From Prorocentrum cordatum (lineage: Eukaryota > Sar > Dinophyceae > Prorocentrales > Prorocentraceae), in the NCBI GenBank assembly GCA_963575745.1, contig CAUYUJ010020151.1, forward strand, positions 62,001 to 126,000: a stretch of 64,000 nt of DNA. The letters run 5' to 3'. Within the stretch, counting starts at the first letter, position 1. Each line of letters starts with the position of its first letter. Both the position numbers and the translations under genes were made by a program. The notes beneath the pieces were generated by a model. The model was not told the DNA's origin, did not search any database, and was given only the letters and a program-made list of their open reading frames with translations. Below are positions 1 to 10,971 of the stretch, piece after piece.

Positions 1-1270
1 GGCCCATGGCGCGGGGATGTTTCCCGTAGTGATCAGGTATGTTTGCATGGATTTTGTTTGGGGTAGGTAATGCGACAGGACGGCGTACTGCAGCATCGTT
101 GACGCATCTTGGGTTTACTCTGGTCTTCGGTCTCCCCGTTTTCCTAAACGTCTGGTCTTCGTGGGGGCCTCGTCGCCACGGCATGGCGCATGTCGGGAAA
201 TTGTTCAGGGTGGGCCCCGTCCGGGTCCGGGGACAAGTTCTGAGCTGACTGGGGTTGGGAGGCAGGGCGAGGCAGGGCGGCCTTCTAAGGAGGCAAGGTG
301 GGTTATCAGAAGGCTTGGCTTCTCAGAGGAATGTTGGACTGCGGTACAAAGAAAAGGCCACCCCCCTTGCGCCACCACCTTCTGCGCGCCGCCGAGCCTC
401 ACGAGGGTGTGGAAGGCGGGGTTGTTCCCGTCGACCTTGCCCTCCTCCTGCAGATCCACCTCCTCTCATCGCCGCCGCCAAATTCAATGACAAAATCTGA
501 TGTCCTTTTCCCCGTAACAGAAAGATCTCGTTCCTTGCCTTTCTCCCCCCATGCCGGAAACGGCCGGCCTTTGCTACATTGGCTTCACCTCATCCTTCCC
601 GTCATTCGTCCCCGTTCTGGTCATCGTCGTCGATATCATCAGAACACATCAGGCCAAACTGTCACACCATATCGAAATCACGGCGGTAACGTCATCCGCC
701 GTGCTCCTCATCATCTCGTCAGTCAGCTCACATTCGTCACGCGCCATCCTGATCACCTTCGCAATTCGTCATCCATATCACACTGTCATCCTGGTCGCAC
801 TCGCCATCCGGATCCCATGAGTTCCTCGGCCCCATCCGATCGCATCGTCAGTAGTTACTGGCTCGACTCAACCCTCGTCCGCGGGCTTGCCCGCCAACAC
901 CGTGGCGCTCAGGCCATCGACATGGGCCGACGAGAGTGAATGGTTATGGAGCGGCTGGGGAGGATGGCGGTCCCGCGGCGGTATCGACTGGCACACCGAT
1001 AGATGCCCTGCCGCAACAGCGGCGGGAATCGCGGATGCCGCGGGCGGGGAAGGCTTGTGGAACGCCTCCTGGAAAGACCGCGCGAGTTGGGCAGCGCGAC
1101 GTATGCAAGATTTGGAGGGGGGCAGCGTTGGGGCGACAGAACTCGCTGGACGGAGCGGCTCGGCCTTGGCGCGGCGCTAGGGGAGGAGGGAGGATGAAAA
1201 CCACAGAGCTCGCGAACTCACAGCACAACCAGAGCATAGCCTACGACACACGCACAACTGTCCCAAACGA
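1..1270. other. No recognisable gene
   Basis: Short overlapping reading frames exist on both strands, but none has a recognisable domain or a convincing start. Roughly 600-830 is rich in TCATC/CGTC-like words. I see no RNA gene or element end here. Confidence 0.4.
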
Positions 1271-1271
1271 G

Positions 1272-1385
1272 CGGAGGGGAGGAGGAGGAGGAGGAGGAAG
1301 AGGAGGAGGAGGAGGAGAAGGAGGAGGAGGAGGAGGAGGAGAAGGGGGAGGAGGAAGAAAACGGGAAGAGAGGGGGGGGGAAAGA
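1272..1385. repeat. GGA-rich microsatellite
   Basis: A purine-rich (GGA)n-like tract with interspersed AAG and G runs ends in a run of eight or more G. It translates to poly-Gly or poly-Glu on + and poly-Ser on -, so reading frames across it are artefacts of composition. Confidence 0.85.
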
Positions 1386-1930
1386 GTGAAAATCTCGCGC
1401 GTGCGCAGGCCAGCCATTAGCAGGTGTTCGCACAGGTTCCCATGCGCGGGAGCGTTCTAAAAGGGCAGGGCAGTGAGAAAAGTAAGAGGTTTTGTTGGCT
1501 ATGGCAAGGCATGCGTTACAGTGCCTGCTCGAACCCTGCAGTGCAGGGGCGGGAAGGACAGGGTGTGCACGCCTGTGGGCCGGGCGTGCCTACAGAAAAC
1601 TACCGAAGAAAGGCGACGAGAGGAAGAGGGAGGCAACACGGGGGAGGCGAGGAGCGCTGGCCATCCATGGAACTCCAGGCCAAGCCCCCAAGACATGCAT
1701 AAGGCCGTTCAGATGAAGAAGTAGACGCAGTAAAAGTGTTGATGGCGCCCCTGTGACCTCGGACGTCGGAACTGACGCACCCCTGGCTCATGGCGCGGCA
1801 CGCCCTGCGGCCCATGATGGCCCCAGTGGTCTGGCACGCTTGGTCCATGTTGATCCCAATGGTGCGGCACGCGTGGAGCAGGAGTCGGAGATGGAGTTGA
1901 TGCCAGAGCCGGTGTCGGAAGGGTAGGCCA
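1386..1930. other. No recognisable gene
   Basis: Mixed-composition spacer between the GGA microsatellite and a purine-rich degenerate array. I found no domain, RNA gene or repeat structure in it. Confidence 0.35.
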
Positions 1931-1931
1931 A

Positions 1932-2500
1932 GGTTGGAGGCACCGCTGGGGTCGAGGCTGGCGACGAAAGGGTCGGAGCTGGAGTCGGAGGCGGAAATGG
2001 AGCAGGACCTGGAGTCGGAATCAGAAACGGAGTGGGAGCAGGAGCTGGAGACGGAGCTGGAGTCGGACATGGAATCGAAAGTCGGGGCCCGCATTGGCAG
2101 AGGTGCCCACTGCGCGTCAAGCTGGACACGCCGATGACTATATTGCTGTCTGTATCCATTGCGCTGCACGGGCCTGTGGTCGTCACCAACGTCGTCCCGC
2201 TGGCCCCGCTCATACTCGACGCAATGATCACACCATTGGATGTGCCGGTGCATGTGGCCGCAGTGCTGCATCAGCCAGTTGAGCGAGAGTCGGAGCAATT
2301 ATCGGCGTGTCTGCTGGAGATCGGCTCGCTCGATGGCTCCAGCGTTGGAGCGACTGCTGGGGCGAGGCACGAAGCTGGCATCAGAGCTGGAGTCGGGGCC
2401 GGCGTTGGAGTGACGGTCGGAGGGGGTGCTGGAGCTGTAGGCCTGGCCATCATCAGAGATGGCGCGTCTGCAGGAGCTCGTCTGTTTTCGGGTACGATGT
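1932..2500. repeat. Degenerate GGAGTCGGAGCTGGA array
   Basis: Loosely repeated words of the type GGAGCTGGAGTCGGA occur at about 1,970-2,090 and again near 2,340-2,440. A similar GGAGCCGGAG composition recurs at 55.9-56.3 kb. No coding role is evident. Confidence 0.5.
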
Positions 2501-2619
2501 TGTAAGGGCAGCCCCTGAGTCCCTGCATAATCGATCTCACACTTTTCGATGTGGACAAGGGGGCGTAAAGGTCTGGACGCAGATGTCGGTGGGGCAGGGT
2601 CTGTCCGCCCCAGGGTTCC

Positions 2620-4250
2620 TCATAAGCAAAGGCGCCGGTGTAGGCGCCGGCGTCGGCGTAAGCCTTGGTCCCGGCGTCGGTGCTGGTGCACGCGCAAGTG
2701 TTAGTGCCGGCGTAGGCGTTGGCGTTGGTGCTGGCAAAGGCGCCCGCTTTGGTGCTGGCGTCGGTGCTGGCGTCGGAGCTGCTGTGGGCGTCGGCGTTGG
2801 TGCCGGCGTAGGCACAGGCGTTGGTGCTGGCGGCGGTGCTGCTGTAGGCGTTGGCGTCGGCGCCAGAGTGGGCGCCAATGTCGGTGCTGGCGTCGGTGCT
2901 GGCGACGGTGCTGGTGCAGGCGCTGACGTTGGTGCCGGCATAGGCGCAGGAGCTGGTGCTGAAGTCGGTGCCGATGATGGCGTTGGCGTAGGCGCAGGCG
3001 TTGGAACTGGCGTTGGTGCTGGCGTCGACGGTGTAGGCGCTGGCGTTGGGGCCGGCGTAGGCGCAAGCGTTGGTGCTGGAGTCGATGCCATCGTATGCGC
3101 TGGCGTTGATGCTGGCACAGGCGTTGGAGCTGGCGACGGTGCTGGTCTAGACGCCGGCGATGGTGCCGTCGTTGGCGCAAGCGTCGGTGCTGGCTTCGAC
3201 GCTGGCGTTGAGACCAGCGTAGGCGCTGGCGTCGGTGCTGATGTAAGCGATGGCGTTGGTAGTGCCCACGGCGTTGCTGGCCTATGAGCTGGCGTACGCG
3301 CTGGCGCAGGTGTCGGCCCAGGCGCAGGAGCGGGTGCTGGCGTCGGTGCTGGCGTAGGCCCGTGCCGGGTGCCAGCGTAGGCGCAGGCGTTGGTGCTGGC
3401 GACGGTGCTGCTGCAGGCAGGCGCTGGCGTGGGCGCCGACGTGGAAGCCAGTGTCGGTGCTGGCCTGGCGTCGGTGCAAGCGTCGGTGCTGGTGCAGGCG
3501 CTGACGATGGTGCTGGCGCAGGCGCCAGCGATGGTGCTGACTTCGGTGTCACTGCGGACGCCAACATAGGGCCGGGCGTTGGAACTGGCGTTGGTGCTGG
3601 CGTCGAGAGCGTAGGCGCTGGCGTTGGTGCCGGCGTAGGCGCAGGCGGAAGCCCATGTCGTTGTTGGCGTCGGTGCTGGCGTCGTTCCCGGCGTAGGCGC
3701 AGGAGCTGGTGCTGAAGTCGATGCCGATGGTGGCGCCATCGTAGGCGCAAGCGTAGGAACTGGCGTTGGTGCTGGCGTCGACGGTGTTGGCGCTGGCGTT
3801 GGGACCGGCGTAGGCGCAAGCGTTGGTGCTGGAGTCGATGCCATCGTATGTGCTGGCGTTGGTGCCAGCGCAGGCGTTGGAGCTGGCGTCGGTATTGGTT
3901 TAGGCGCTGGCGTGTTTGCCGTCGTTGGCGCAGGCGTCGGTGCTGGCTTCGGGGCCAGCGCTGGGACCAGCGCAGGTGCTGGCGTCGGCGCTGAGGTAAG
4001 CGATGGCGTTGGTGCAGGCGTAGGTGCCCGCAGCGCTGCTGGCGTCGGAGCTGGCGTGGGCGCTGGCGCAGATGCTGGCGTAGGCGCAGGCGCCGGTGCG
4101 GGCGCAGGCGCGGGCGTGGGTACCGGCGTAGGCGCAGGCGTTGGTGCTGGCGACGTTGCTGCTGTAGGCGTTGGCGTCGGCGCCGGAGTGGAAGCCAGTG
4201 TCGGGTCTGGCGTCGGAGCTGGCGTCGGTGCTGACGACGAGGATATGAAA
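2620..4250. repeat. Minisatellite: Val-Gly-Ala-Gly (+) / Pro-Thr-Pro-Ala (-)
   Basis: About 1.6 kb built from degenerate GGCGTNGGTGCT-like 12-mers. On + it encodes (VGAG)n in changing frames. On - a single frame stays open from 4,570 to 2,537 (677 residues) and encodes Pro-Thr-Pro-Ala repeats. Pro/Thr-rich linkers are common in secreted proteins, so the minus frame could be an exon. However, I see no signal peptide, folded domain or splice context, and a 12-bp unit keeps any frame open easily. I treat it as a minisatellite. Confidence 0.8.
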
Positions 4251-4489
4251 GGTACCCTGGCACGCGCGGCGCACCTCGCGGGCGTCGCGGACCTGGCTGG
4301 CGTCTGCGATGGTTCCCGATGATTGTCGATGCGGCCCCTGCCCATGGTGAGACTCGGGTGCTGCTCATGTGTTGGACGGGCGCGGTGGGAGTGAGCGAGG
4401 CGGCCGTCCTTCGGGGGGGTGGCTAGCCCCCCTCCCCTGCCCCGTACCCCTAGGTCTGGACGGGAGGGGTCGCGGGCATTCAGAGCGCT

Positions 4490-5420
4490 AGCGCACGATG
4501 GCTCCAAGAGGGCCCCTCGTAGCCCAAGTTGGCTCCAAGAGGACAAACTCCTTTCAAAACCTAGGGGCAATCAAGGATGTTGGCCGTCTCGCTCGTTCGC
4601 TTCCGATGGTCTCCCGATGCCTCAAGATGGCTCCGAGAGGACCCAAAAAGGTCTCTAAAAGGTCTCACCAACCACGACGGCTCCAACAGCGCCCCAAGAG
4701 AGCCCGAGAAGCAAACGGGAAACGCTAATCTCACCAGCCCCTTGGGCTAAGGTGGTTTAGCGAGTTCTTTCTTCTCTCGTCGAAAACATTCTTCCCTTCG
4801 GGGAGTTGTACCTCCCCTCCCACCCCTCCCAGGGTCTGGACGGGGGGTGCGGAGGGAGGCGAGCGCCCAAAATGGCCGAAGATGGCTCCACAATGGCCTC
4901 CGATGCTCCAAGACGGCAAACAAGGCGGCTCAAGATAGTCGAAGATGGTCCAATATAGCTTCCAGCATACCTCCAAGAGGCCCGACGAAGGCCACAAGAC
5001 GGTTCCAACTGCACCAACAATGCAAACACCGACGCGAAACACATAGGACAACCGATGGCTTGTACGTTCTCGCCGTTTCGCTTTCGCTTCGCTTTTGAGG
5101 CTTCAAGATGGCTCCAAGATGGCCCATCAGAGGCCCAAGAGGGGCGCAAGAGCCATCCCAGAAGGCACCAAGAATGCGCCCCAAGAGCGGCCCAAAAGAG
5201 CCCCAACTGGCGATTCTGATAGCCACAGGGGGTGGGGGGGGGGCAATGTTGGGGAGCCCCCCCACCCGTTCTTGATCGATGGCCCCCAAAACCCCAAGAG
5301 GCCCTCCTAGGCTCCCAGGGGACGAGGCTCCAAGAAGGTCCCGAACCCCCCCTAGATAGCCCCGAGAGGATCCCAAGATCCCCCGAAAGAGGCCCAAGAG
5401 GGCTCTAAGAGGCGATTTTG
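4490..5420. repeat. Degenerate GGCTCCAAGATGG array
   Basis: A diffuse array of words such as GGCTCCAAGATGGC, CCAAGAGGCCC and CTCCAAGACGG recurring about every 15-40 bases. It includes a poly-G tract followed by a TTGATCGATG word near 5,230-5,282. The same vocabulary, with a homopolymer next to TTGATCGATG, reappears at 55.12-55.40 kb. I see no coding sequence. Confidence 0.65.
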
Positions 5421-5423
5421 ACT

Positions 5424-5576
5424 GCTCTGTCCTCGTCCTCGTTGTCCTCTTTGGCCTCCTCGTCCTCGTCCTCGTCATTGCCCTTTATCGTCATCATTAT
5501 CATGTTTCTCATTGTCTTCTTCGTCGTGGTCGTCGCGGTCGTCGTCCTCTTCCTCCTCCTCCTCCTTCCCTCGCCC
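5424..5576. repeat. TCC/TCG-rich microsatellite
   Basis: A pyrimidine-rich tract of CTCGTCCTCGTC-like words that merges into CTCCTCCTCC. It translates as poly-Ser/Val/Leu on +. It is a simple repeat only. Confidence 0.7.
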
Positions 5577-5779
5577 CCACGCGGCCCCCAGGACTGGCCC
5601 GAAGAGGCTCTCCAAGGCCACTCTCTTGCTCCCAGAGATCTCTTTGTTCACCTTGGTTGCCCGCCCTGTTGCACTACATGTGTTTCTTCGTTGTTTCCCC
5701 CGTCAACTCTCATGGGCATGGTGTTTGGATGGGCTGGTGGGTATACTTTTTCGGTCGCGTCCGCAAGCGAAGGCGCAAG

Positions 5780-6200
5780 CCTGCAACCGCCGCTCTGGGT
5801 TGAGTGAGGACGGAGCACCCGCGGACGGTGGCTGCAGACGGTCCTTTGGCAGACTGCACCGGGATGCAAGAGTACCCTGAGCCCCCGCGGGATGTCTCGA
5901 GCCCGTAATCTCCGCTACTCCCCGCGTGGACCCAGGGTCGCGGCTAACCGCCGCTCTGGGTCGAGTGAGGGCGCAGCGTCCACGGAGGGTGACGGCAGAC
6001 GGCCCCTGGCAGACAGCACTGGGATGCAAGAGTCCCTTGAGCACCCGCGGGAGGTCTCGCGCCCGTAGTCTCAGCTGCTCCCCGCGTGGATCCAAGGTCG
6101 CGGCTAACCGCCGCTCTGGGTTCAGTGAAGACGGAACGTGCACGGAGGGTGGCGGCAGACGGCCCTTGATTCCCGCGGGCCCCTCCCCGCCGGGGGGGCG
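5780..6200. repeat. 160-bp tandem repeat, about 2.6 copies
   Basis: The word AACCGCCGCTCTGGGT starts near 5,787, 5,947 and 6,106, giving a period of about 160 bases. Each unit also carries GGGATGCAAGAGT and CGTGGANCCAGGGTCG. Related units recur at 7.63-8.28 kb. The array lies downstream, in minus orientation, of the first diverged copy of the giant element's 3' end, so it may be 3' untranslated repeat DNA of that copy. Confidence 0.75.
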
Positions 6201-6330
6201 ACGGAACCGGCACCCAGGGATGCGGCCGCTGGACAGGAGCACGCGCGGACCCTTCACTGCCAGCGCGGTGCCACGACGGGGGGCAGCAAACGGCTGCTAT
6301 GAGGAGACGACCAGCCACTGTTGCTTGCCC

Positions 6331-7550
6331 TTCCTGGGTGCGCGGGTGCCCGGGTGGCCTTTTGCAGCCTGGCGACCCCTGCCCGCGCCGCCGCTTCGAC
6401 CCGGGTGCCGATGCCGCAGCTGAGCCCAGTCGACGCCGAGGCCCAGCGCGTCGCTAACGGCCCGTACGTCGCTCTCGTGGCTGCGGAAGGAATCCAGGAA
6501 GTGAAAGCAAGTTTGCGGGTCGTGCCGTGGCGGGTCGAGCGCGCCTTTGCTGCCAGGTGCGGCCTGCTGCGTGGCGAATGCGTGCCAGGTGCCTGTGAAC
6601 ATTGCCCCCAGGGTGACTCGAAGCCACCTCGTCGCCTCGCCGGGTGTCTCCCCGGGAAAGTCGCACTGGATGGTGCCGATCTTTGCTTTGTACAGCTGCT
6701 GTCCCGTGTCGGGGTCTAGGGGTTCTGGCCATAGGCGCGGCTCTGGCCATTGGCGCTGCCGCGTGTTCTGGCCGCAAGTCTCCGGCGAACCAGCCCCGCT
6801 GTCCTGGACGGAGGGCGCGGAATCTGTTTGCGACAGTTCCGGCTGCACGCCTGGCGGGGCCCTGCGGGCATAGGTGCGGGCCGCATAATTAGCCGCCAGG
6901 CAGGGGCCGGATCGCCTCCGGCAGCCCGGCCGGGCGCTGCCCTGAGGCGTGCGGGGAGAGGCCCCTCTCGCCGGCGTTCGCCTTCGGGCCTGCGCCCGCC
7001 GTCGCTCACGGGCGCGCCCCCTTCAGTCGCCGCGAGGCCCTCGCCGGGCGCGGGGGCGCCGCTGGTCGCACGAGGGGCGCGCGCGCACGGCGACGCCGTT
7101 TCCATTTGCCAGAGCACAAACATCCTTGTCAGGCGCGTCCTGGGCGCCCGGAGGGAGCGCCCGAGGTTCGCCGCCCATTCGGGCGGGTTCACTGGCCCGG
7201 GAAGGAGGGCGAATCGGCGCGAAGGGACTTCTCCCGACGAGCCGGCGGATGGCTTCGATGTCCTGCGTCTGCGCGGCTGGTCCGTGGCCCCCATGTTGAA
7301 CCTGTGGCGCCCCCAGAGGACTGCTGACGGTCTACCTATTTTGTGGAGAAAGTGGGGATGGCACGCTGGGGCAGAACCCCTGCTGGTCCAGGATCTCGCT
7401 TCGCGGACTGTCGCGGCTGCCGTCCGCACTTTCGGAAGCAACCCCCAGGTCTGCCCGATTCTGCTCCAGGGGCACGGCTGACGGCTTGCGCCTCATCCGC
7501 ACCTTTGATGGCCCCCGCCGCTTCAGGCCCCCGATCTTCCGCGGCCTCCG
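6331..7550 (-). pseudogene. Diverged copy A of the giant element's C-terminal region
   Basis: This 1.2 kb segment matches 10,972-12,193 throughout with many substitutions. Its minus-strand translation (6,848 to about 6,410) contains MFTGTWHAFATQQ, SDVRAVSDALGL and DWAQLRHRH. These align with the C-terminal domain encoded at 14,411-14,965, which has ALWTAYTQRIWPPGS and RIDWAKLRADYL. The upstream part is Arg/Pro/Ser-rich and shifts frame repeatedly. I interpret it as the 3' end of a related element, 5' truncated or internally deleted. A DinoSL relic at 8,975-8,991 could mark the 5' end of the same retroposed unit. Confidence 0.55.
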
Positions 7551-7554
7551 CAGC

Positions 7555-8280
7555 TCCCGCCCCTTCCGCCGCATCCTCCATCTCCTTATCCTCGTCATCC
7601 AGAGTCGCATCTCCTGCCCCAGCCGGGCAGCTGGAGTCGAGAAGATGGCTCGGGCACTGAGATGCAAGAGTGCCTTGAGGTCTCGGAGGCCGGGCATCGG
7701 GGAGCAAGGGTACCTCATCCTGACCCGTTCCGCCTCCTTCTACGCCCGTCGCATCTGCCATTCCCCGTGGGGATCCAGGGTCGAGGCTAACCGCCGCTTT
7801 GGGTTGCGAAGTGACATCCTGGCTGCCTTCTGGCCCAACGTGTCCATTTTTCCATTGTGAGCCTGACGCCATAGCCGCTCTGGGCTCGACTTCTCTTCTA
7901 GAGGTCTGCTGGCCGCCAGGGGGGCCCGCGAGGGCGAGGCGACCCTGGCGAGGGGAAGCAGGGGCGCCTCGTTCGCCAACGGACACACAGGGCTGCAAGG
8001 GTGCAAGGGAACCTCCTCCGCGCAGCTGGAGTCGAGAAGATGGCTCGGGCACTGAGATGCAAGAGTGCCTTGAGGTCTCGGAGGCCGGGCATCGGGGAGC
8101 AAGGGTACCTCGTCCTGACCCGTTCCGCCCCCTTCTGGCCTGACGGACCCTGCGTCTTCTTGTGGGGTCTGCTGGCTTCCAGGGGTGCCCAGAAGGCCGC
8201 CAGGGAGCAGGTGCGCCTCCTTCTGACCGTCAGAGAGGGTGCCTTGAGGTCTCGCGGGCCCCTCGTCACCAGGGTTGCAG
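7555..8280. repeat. Direct repeats related to the 160-bp unit
   Basis: A segment of about 108 bases at 7,627-7,734 is repeated almost exactly at 8,022-8,129, with boundaries GCAGCTGGAGTCGAGAAG and GACCCGTTCCGCC. The copies share GATGCAAGAGTGCCTTGAGG with the 5.8-6.2 kb tandem array. The minus strand reads as an Ala/Glu/Asp-rich open frame. No known domain is present. Confidence 0.7.
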
Positions 8281-8284
8281 CAGA

Positions 8285-8880
8285 CGGCTGTCTGAGCTGT
8301 TGTGGGTCTCTGCGGCTGCTGCTGCTGCTGCTGCTGCTGCTGCGGGCGTTGCTGCTGCAGCTGCCGCGGGGGGGCGTCGCGGGCGGCCGCGGCGGCCGCG
8401 GCGGCGCCAACCGCGGCGGGCCCAAGCGCGGCCGCGCGGGCCACGGCGGCCGCGGCGCCGGCCGCGCGGCCCGCGGCCGCGGCGGCGGCAGCCTCCGCCA
8501 CGGCGGCGGCGGCGGCGGCAGCGGCGGCCGCCGCGGCGCCGGCGGCCGCGGGGGCGGCGGCGGCGGCGCCGGCCGCCGAGCCCTCCGCCGCCGTCGCCAC
8601 CGGGCGAGGAGGCAGGAGCGGCGCGGGCAACGGCAGCGGCGGGGCCAGCGGCCGGCGCCGCAGAGGCCGCCAGGGCCGCGGCGGCGGCGCGTCGCCGGCG
8701 GCCGCGGGGGCGGCGCCGGCGGCGCCAGCCGCCGCAGCCAAGCCAGGGGGGCCGCCGCAGGCGGCAGGCCCGGCGGGCCGCAAGCGAGCCGGGGCGGCAG
8801 CGGCGGCGGCGCGGCAGGCAGCCCCGCGCCGCTGCCGCCGCCGCCGCGCCGACGGCGACACCATAGCGGGGCGCGGCGGG
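8285..8880. repeat. CTG run followed by extreme GGC/GCC DNA
   Basis: A CTG/GCTG run near 8,318-8,345 leads into about 500 bases made almost entirely of GGC, GCC and CGC triplets. Long reading frames (poly-Ala, poly-Arg, poly-Gly, poly-Pro) are open in nearly every frame because stop codons are rare at this composition. I do not call any of them genes. The tract could form G-quadruplex or hairpin structures. Confidence 0.8.
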
Positions 8881-8974
8881 AGCGCGGAGGGGAGGCCCCG
8901 TCCGCGCTCCCGCAGGAGGGGGGGCCGAGGGCCAGGGGCCCGGCAAGCCGGCTCGGCACCTCGAGCCAGAGCGG

Positions 8975-8991
8975 CTTGAGCCAGGCTGCGG
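8975..8991 (-). repeat. Relic dinoflagellate spliced leader (DinoSL)
   Basis: On the minus strand the bases read CCGCAGCCTGGCTCAAG. The 21-22 nt DinoSL begins CCGTAGCC and ends TGGCTCAAG, so this matches both ends with one substitution and a four-base deletion between them. The next 15 bases, CCGCTCTGGCTCGAG, resemble a second truncated leader (CCATTTTGGCTCAAG, four differences). Tandem leader relics are the known signature of mRNAs that were trans-spliced, reverse transcribed and reinserted more than once. The unit would run leftward into copy A of the element 3' end. Confidence 0.6.
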
Positions 8992-8999
8992 ACGCCGTT

Positions 9000-9990
9000 G
9001 GGGATGCTTTTTGGTCGGCGGCTCCGAGGCAGCGGACAGGGGGCGGAAGGCGTCGCCTGGGCCAGCAGGCGATGCTAATTAACTACAACAGGCAACGCAC
9101 CTGCAGTATATACATGCACATGTCAGGAACAAAATGCCCCTCATTGAGACGCATCTTAGCGTCGACTGGTGGTGACTGGGCGCGGGAAGAGTGCGAGGAG
9201 TCGCCGAAACGGCGCCAGCTCAAGCAACCCGCAAGTAGGACAGGGAACCGCCAAAGTGACACCCGGTACCCTCGAGACCGGGGGGGCCGTGCAGGACGGA
9301 CATAAACCGGCCAAGTGAGAGCAACCTGAATCCTATAGAACAGGCAAGCCAGTGAGAAGCAGGCGCGGTCGGGGCCCGCGCCTACAAATCGATCCAGCCT
9401 CTCGCGCGCAGCCCAGTTGGTCCGGTGTGGACGCAGAACAGAACCCGCTGTTGGCGGTGAGTTGTCACTGAATCCACGTCTGACCACCGATGCCAGTGGA
9501 CAGAGCACCACTGGGAACGCTCTCGAGCCGTACAACCACCACCTGGGGGGGCCTGCGCGCTGACACCGTCTCCGAACAACGCGGCTCGGGGGCGTAGCGG
9601 TGCCGTCGCAATGCCACGGGGCTGGTAGCTGAGGCTGCGCCGAGGTCTAGCGGGACGAAGTCGGATCGCTGTAGGCTGCACCACACAGCGCAGAACCGTC
9701 CACACCGGCCAGGGTGAACGACTGGGACTGCTGCACCCACTCCACTCCAGCCCCGCGGCATAAGCTGGGGCCAAAGTGGGGCCATCGACGCAACCGAACT
9801 CCGAGAGCTGGCCGACGCTGCGCCCGCGGTGAGAACGGGGGCCAGCGGGGGCCAGTGACTGTTTCGTATGCTGGTGGCAATGCTGAGAGGGGGGCCAGAG
9901 GCGTCCTCGTGTTCGCCACCAAGGGCTGTCTGACTGCGGCGGTCTGCCGAGCACGCGCTGCCGTGGACTGCCCGAGACAAACGGAGACAC
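9000..9990. other. No recognisable gene
   Basis: Several open frames exist, mostly on the minus strand, but they encode Ser/Pro/Arg-rich sequence without a domain. Nothing marks an element end. The region follows the 5' end of the relic-leader unit and precedes a GGA microsatellite. Confidence 0.4.
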
Positions 9991-9992
9991 AA

Positions 9993-10044
9993 CAGGAGGA
10001 GGAGGAGGAGGAGGAGGAGGAGGAGGAGGAGGAGGAGGAGGAGG
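9993..10044. repeat. (GGA)n microsatellite
   Basis: An almost perfect AGG/GGA triplet run of about 17 units. It is followed by the array of GCAGCCAAAAGCCGC modules. Confidence 0.95.
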
Positions 10045-10049
10045 GTGGG

Positions 10050-10500
10050 AGAGGCAGCCAAAAGCCGCCAGAGCGAAGACACGGAGGAGGAGGGGGGGCG
10101 GCCGGCGGCCGGGGCGCCGCCCGCGTGGACCTCCTTCCACTTGACGAGCGGCGCCCGCCAGGCTTGGACTGGGAGGGGCTGTCTGGATGGAAGCGGTCAC
10201 CAGCCACGATCTCTGCGTCTCGCGGTGGGGGGGGCGCAGCCAAAAGCCGCTGCGCACAGATCTGATCGGGAGGAGGAGGGGGGGGGGGGGGGGAATGGAG
10301 GTGCAGCCAAAAGCCGCCGCCACGATTGCGTTCACTAGCCACGAGCGGCTGCATCTCGCGGAAGGGGGGGGGAGGGGGGGCGCAGCCAAAAGCCGCAGAA
10401 CGCACATCTGATCGGGAGGAGGAGGAGGAGGAGAGGAAAAGGAGGTGCAGCCAAAAGCCGCCGTCACGATTGTATCGACAGAGGAGGGGGGGGGGGCAGT
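10050..10500. repeat. Five modules: purine tract plus GCAGCCAAAAGCCGC
   Basis: The 15-mer GCAGCCAAAAGCCGC starts near 10,053, 10,238, 10,303, 10,382 and 10,447. Each copy follows a G/GGA-rich purine tract, and some are followed by CACGATTG. This is a short interspersed or tandem module of unknown origin. The reading frames through it are low complexity. Confidence 0.75.
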
Positions 10501-10971
10501 CGTCAGACGCGGTGCGGTCTGCTCAGAATCAGCTCTTCCCTCGTCTCCTGGCGGCCTCTGTGGTGAGAGGCCCGCCACTGCGGGGGGGGGGTCCAGCCGC
10601 CTGTCGTCTTGGTGGGCGCCGTCCGACTAGGGTGCCCCTTCAGGATGCAAGCCGCAGGTGAGCCCGCGGGACACGCAGACCGCCCACAGCGCAGTCTCGG
10701 ACATGTGCCCGGTGACGGCCAAGACGCGGCGAGCAAGGGGGGGGGCGATGCAAGGCCCTAGGCAGCAGAACGGGGATGCGAGGGGGCCTCGGCCCCCCGC
10801 GGGAGGCCCCGGGCCAGAGGGAGGCATCCCAAACGCAGGCCACAACTTGCAGGGCGGCAATGGGTCAGCTGCCAGTGGCTGACCTCCACGCGCCAGTCCC
10901 CCGCGTGTGCGGTGCCAAGAGGGGGGGCAGCAAGGCTACTGTAAGGGGACGGCCCGCCCCTGTGTTTTGCG
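10501..10971. other. No recognisable gene
   Basis: Spacer between the GCAGCCAAAAGCCGC modules and the second diverged copy of the giant element's 3' end. It may include that copy's 3' untranslated DNA. I see no domain. Confidence 0.35.

Noticed and set aside
8001..9305. Long open frames (up to 434 codons) on both strands at 8.0-9.3 kb
   Set aside because: The DNA is almost pure GGC/GCC/CGC, so stop codons are rare in all frames; the translations are homopolymeric Ala, Arg, Gly or Pro.
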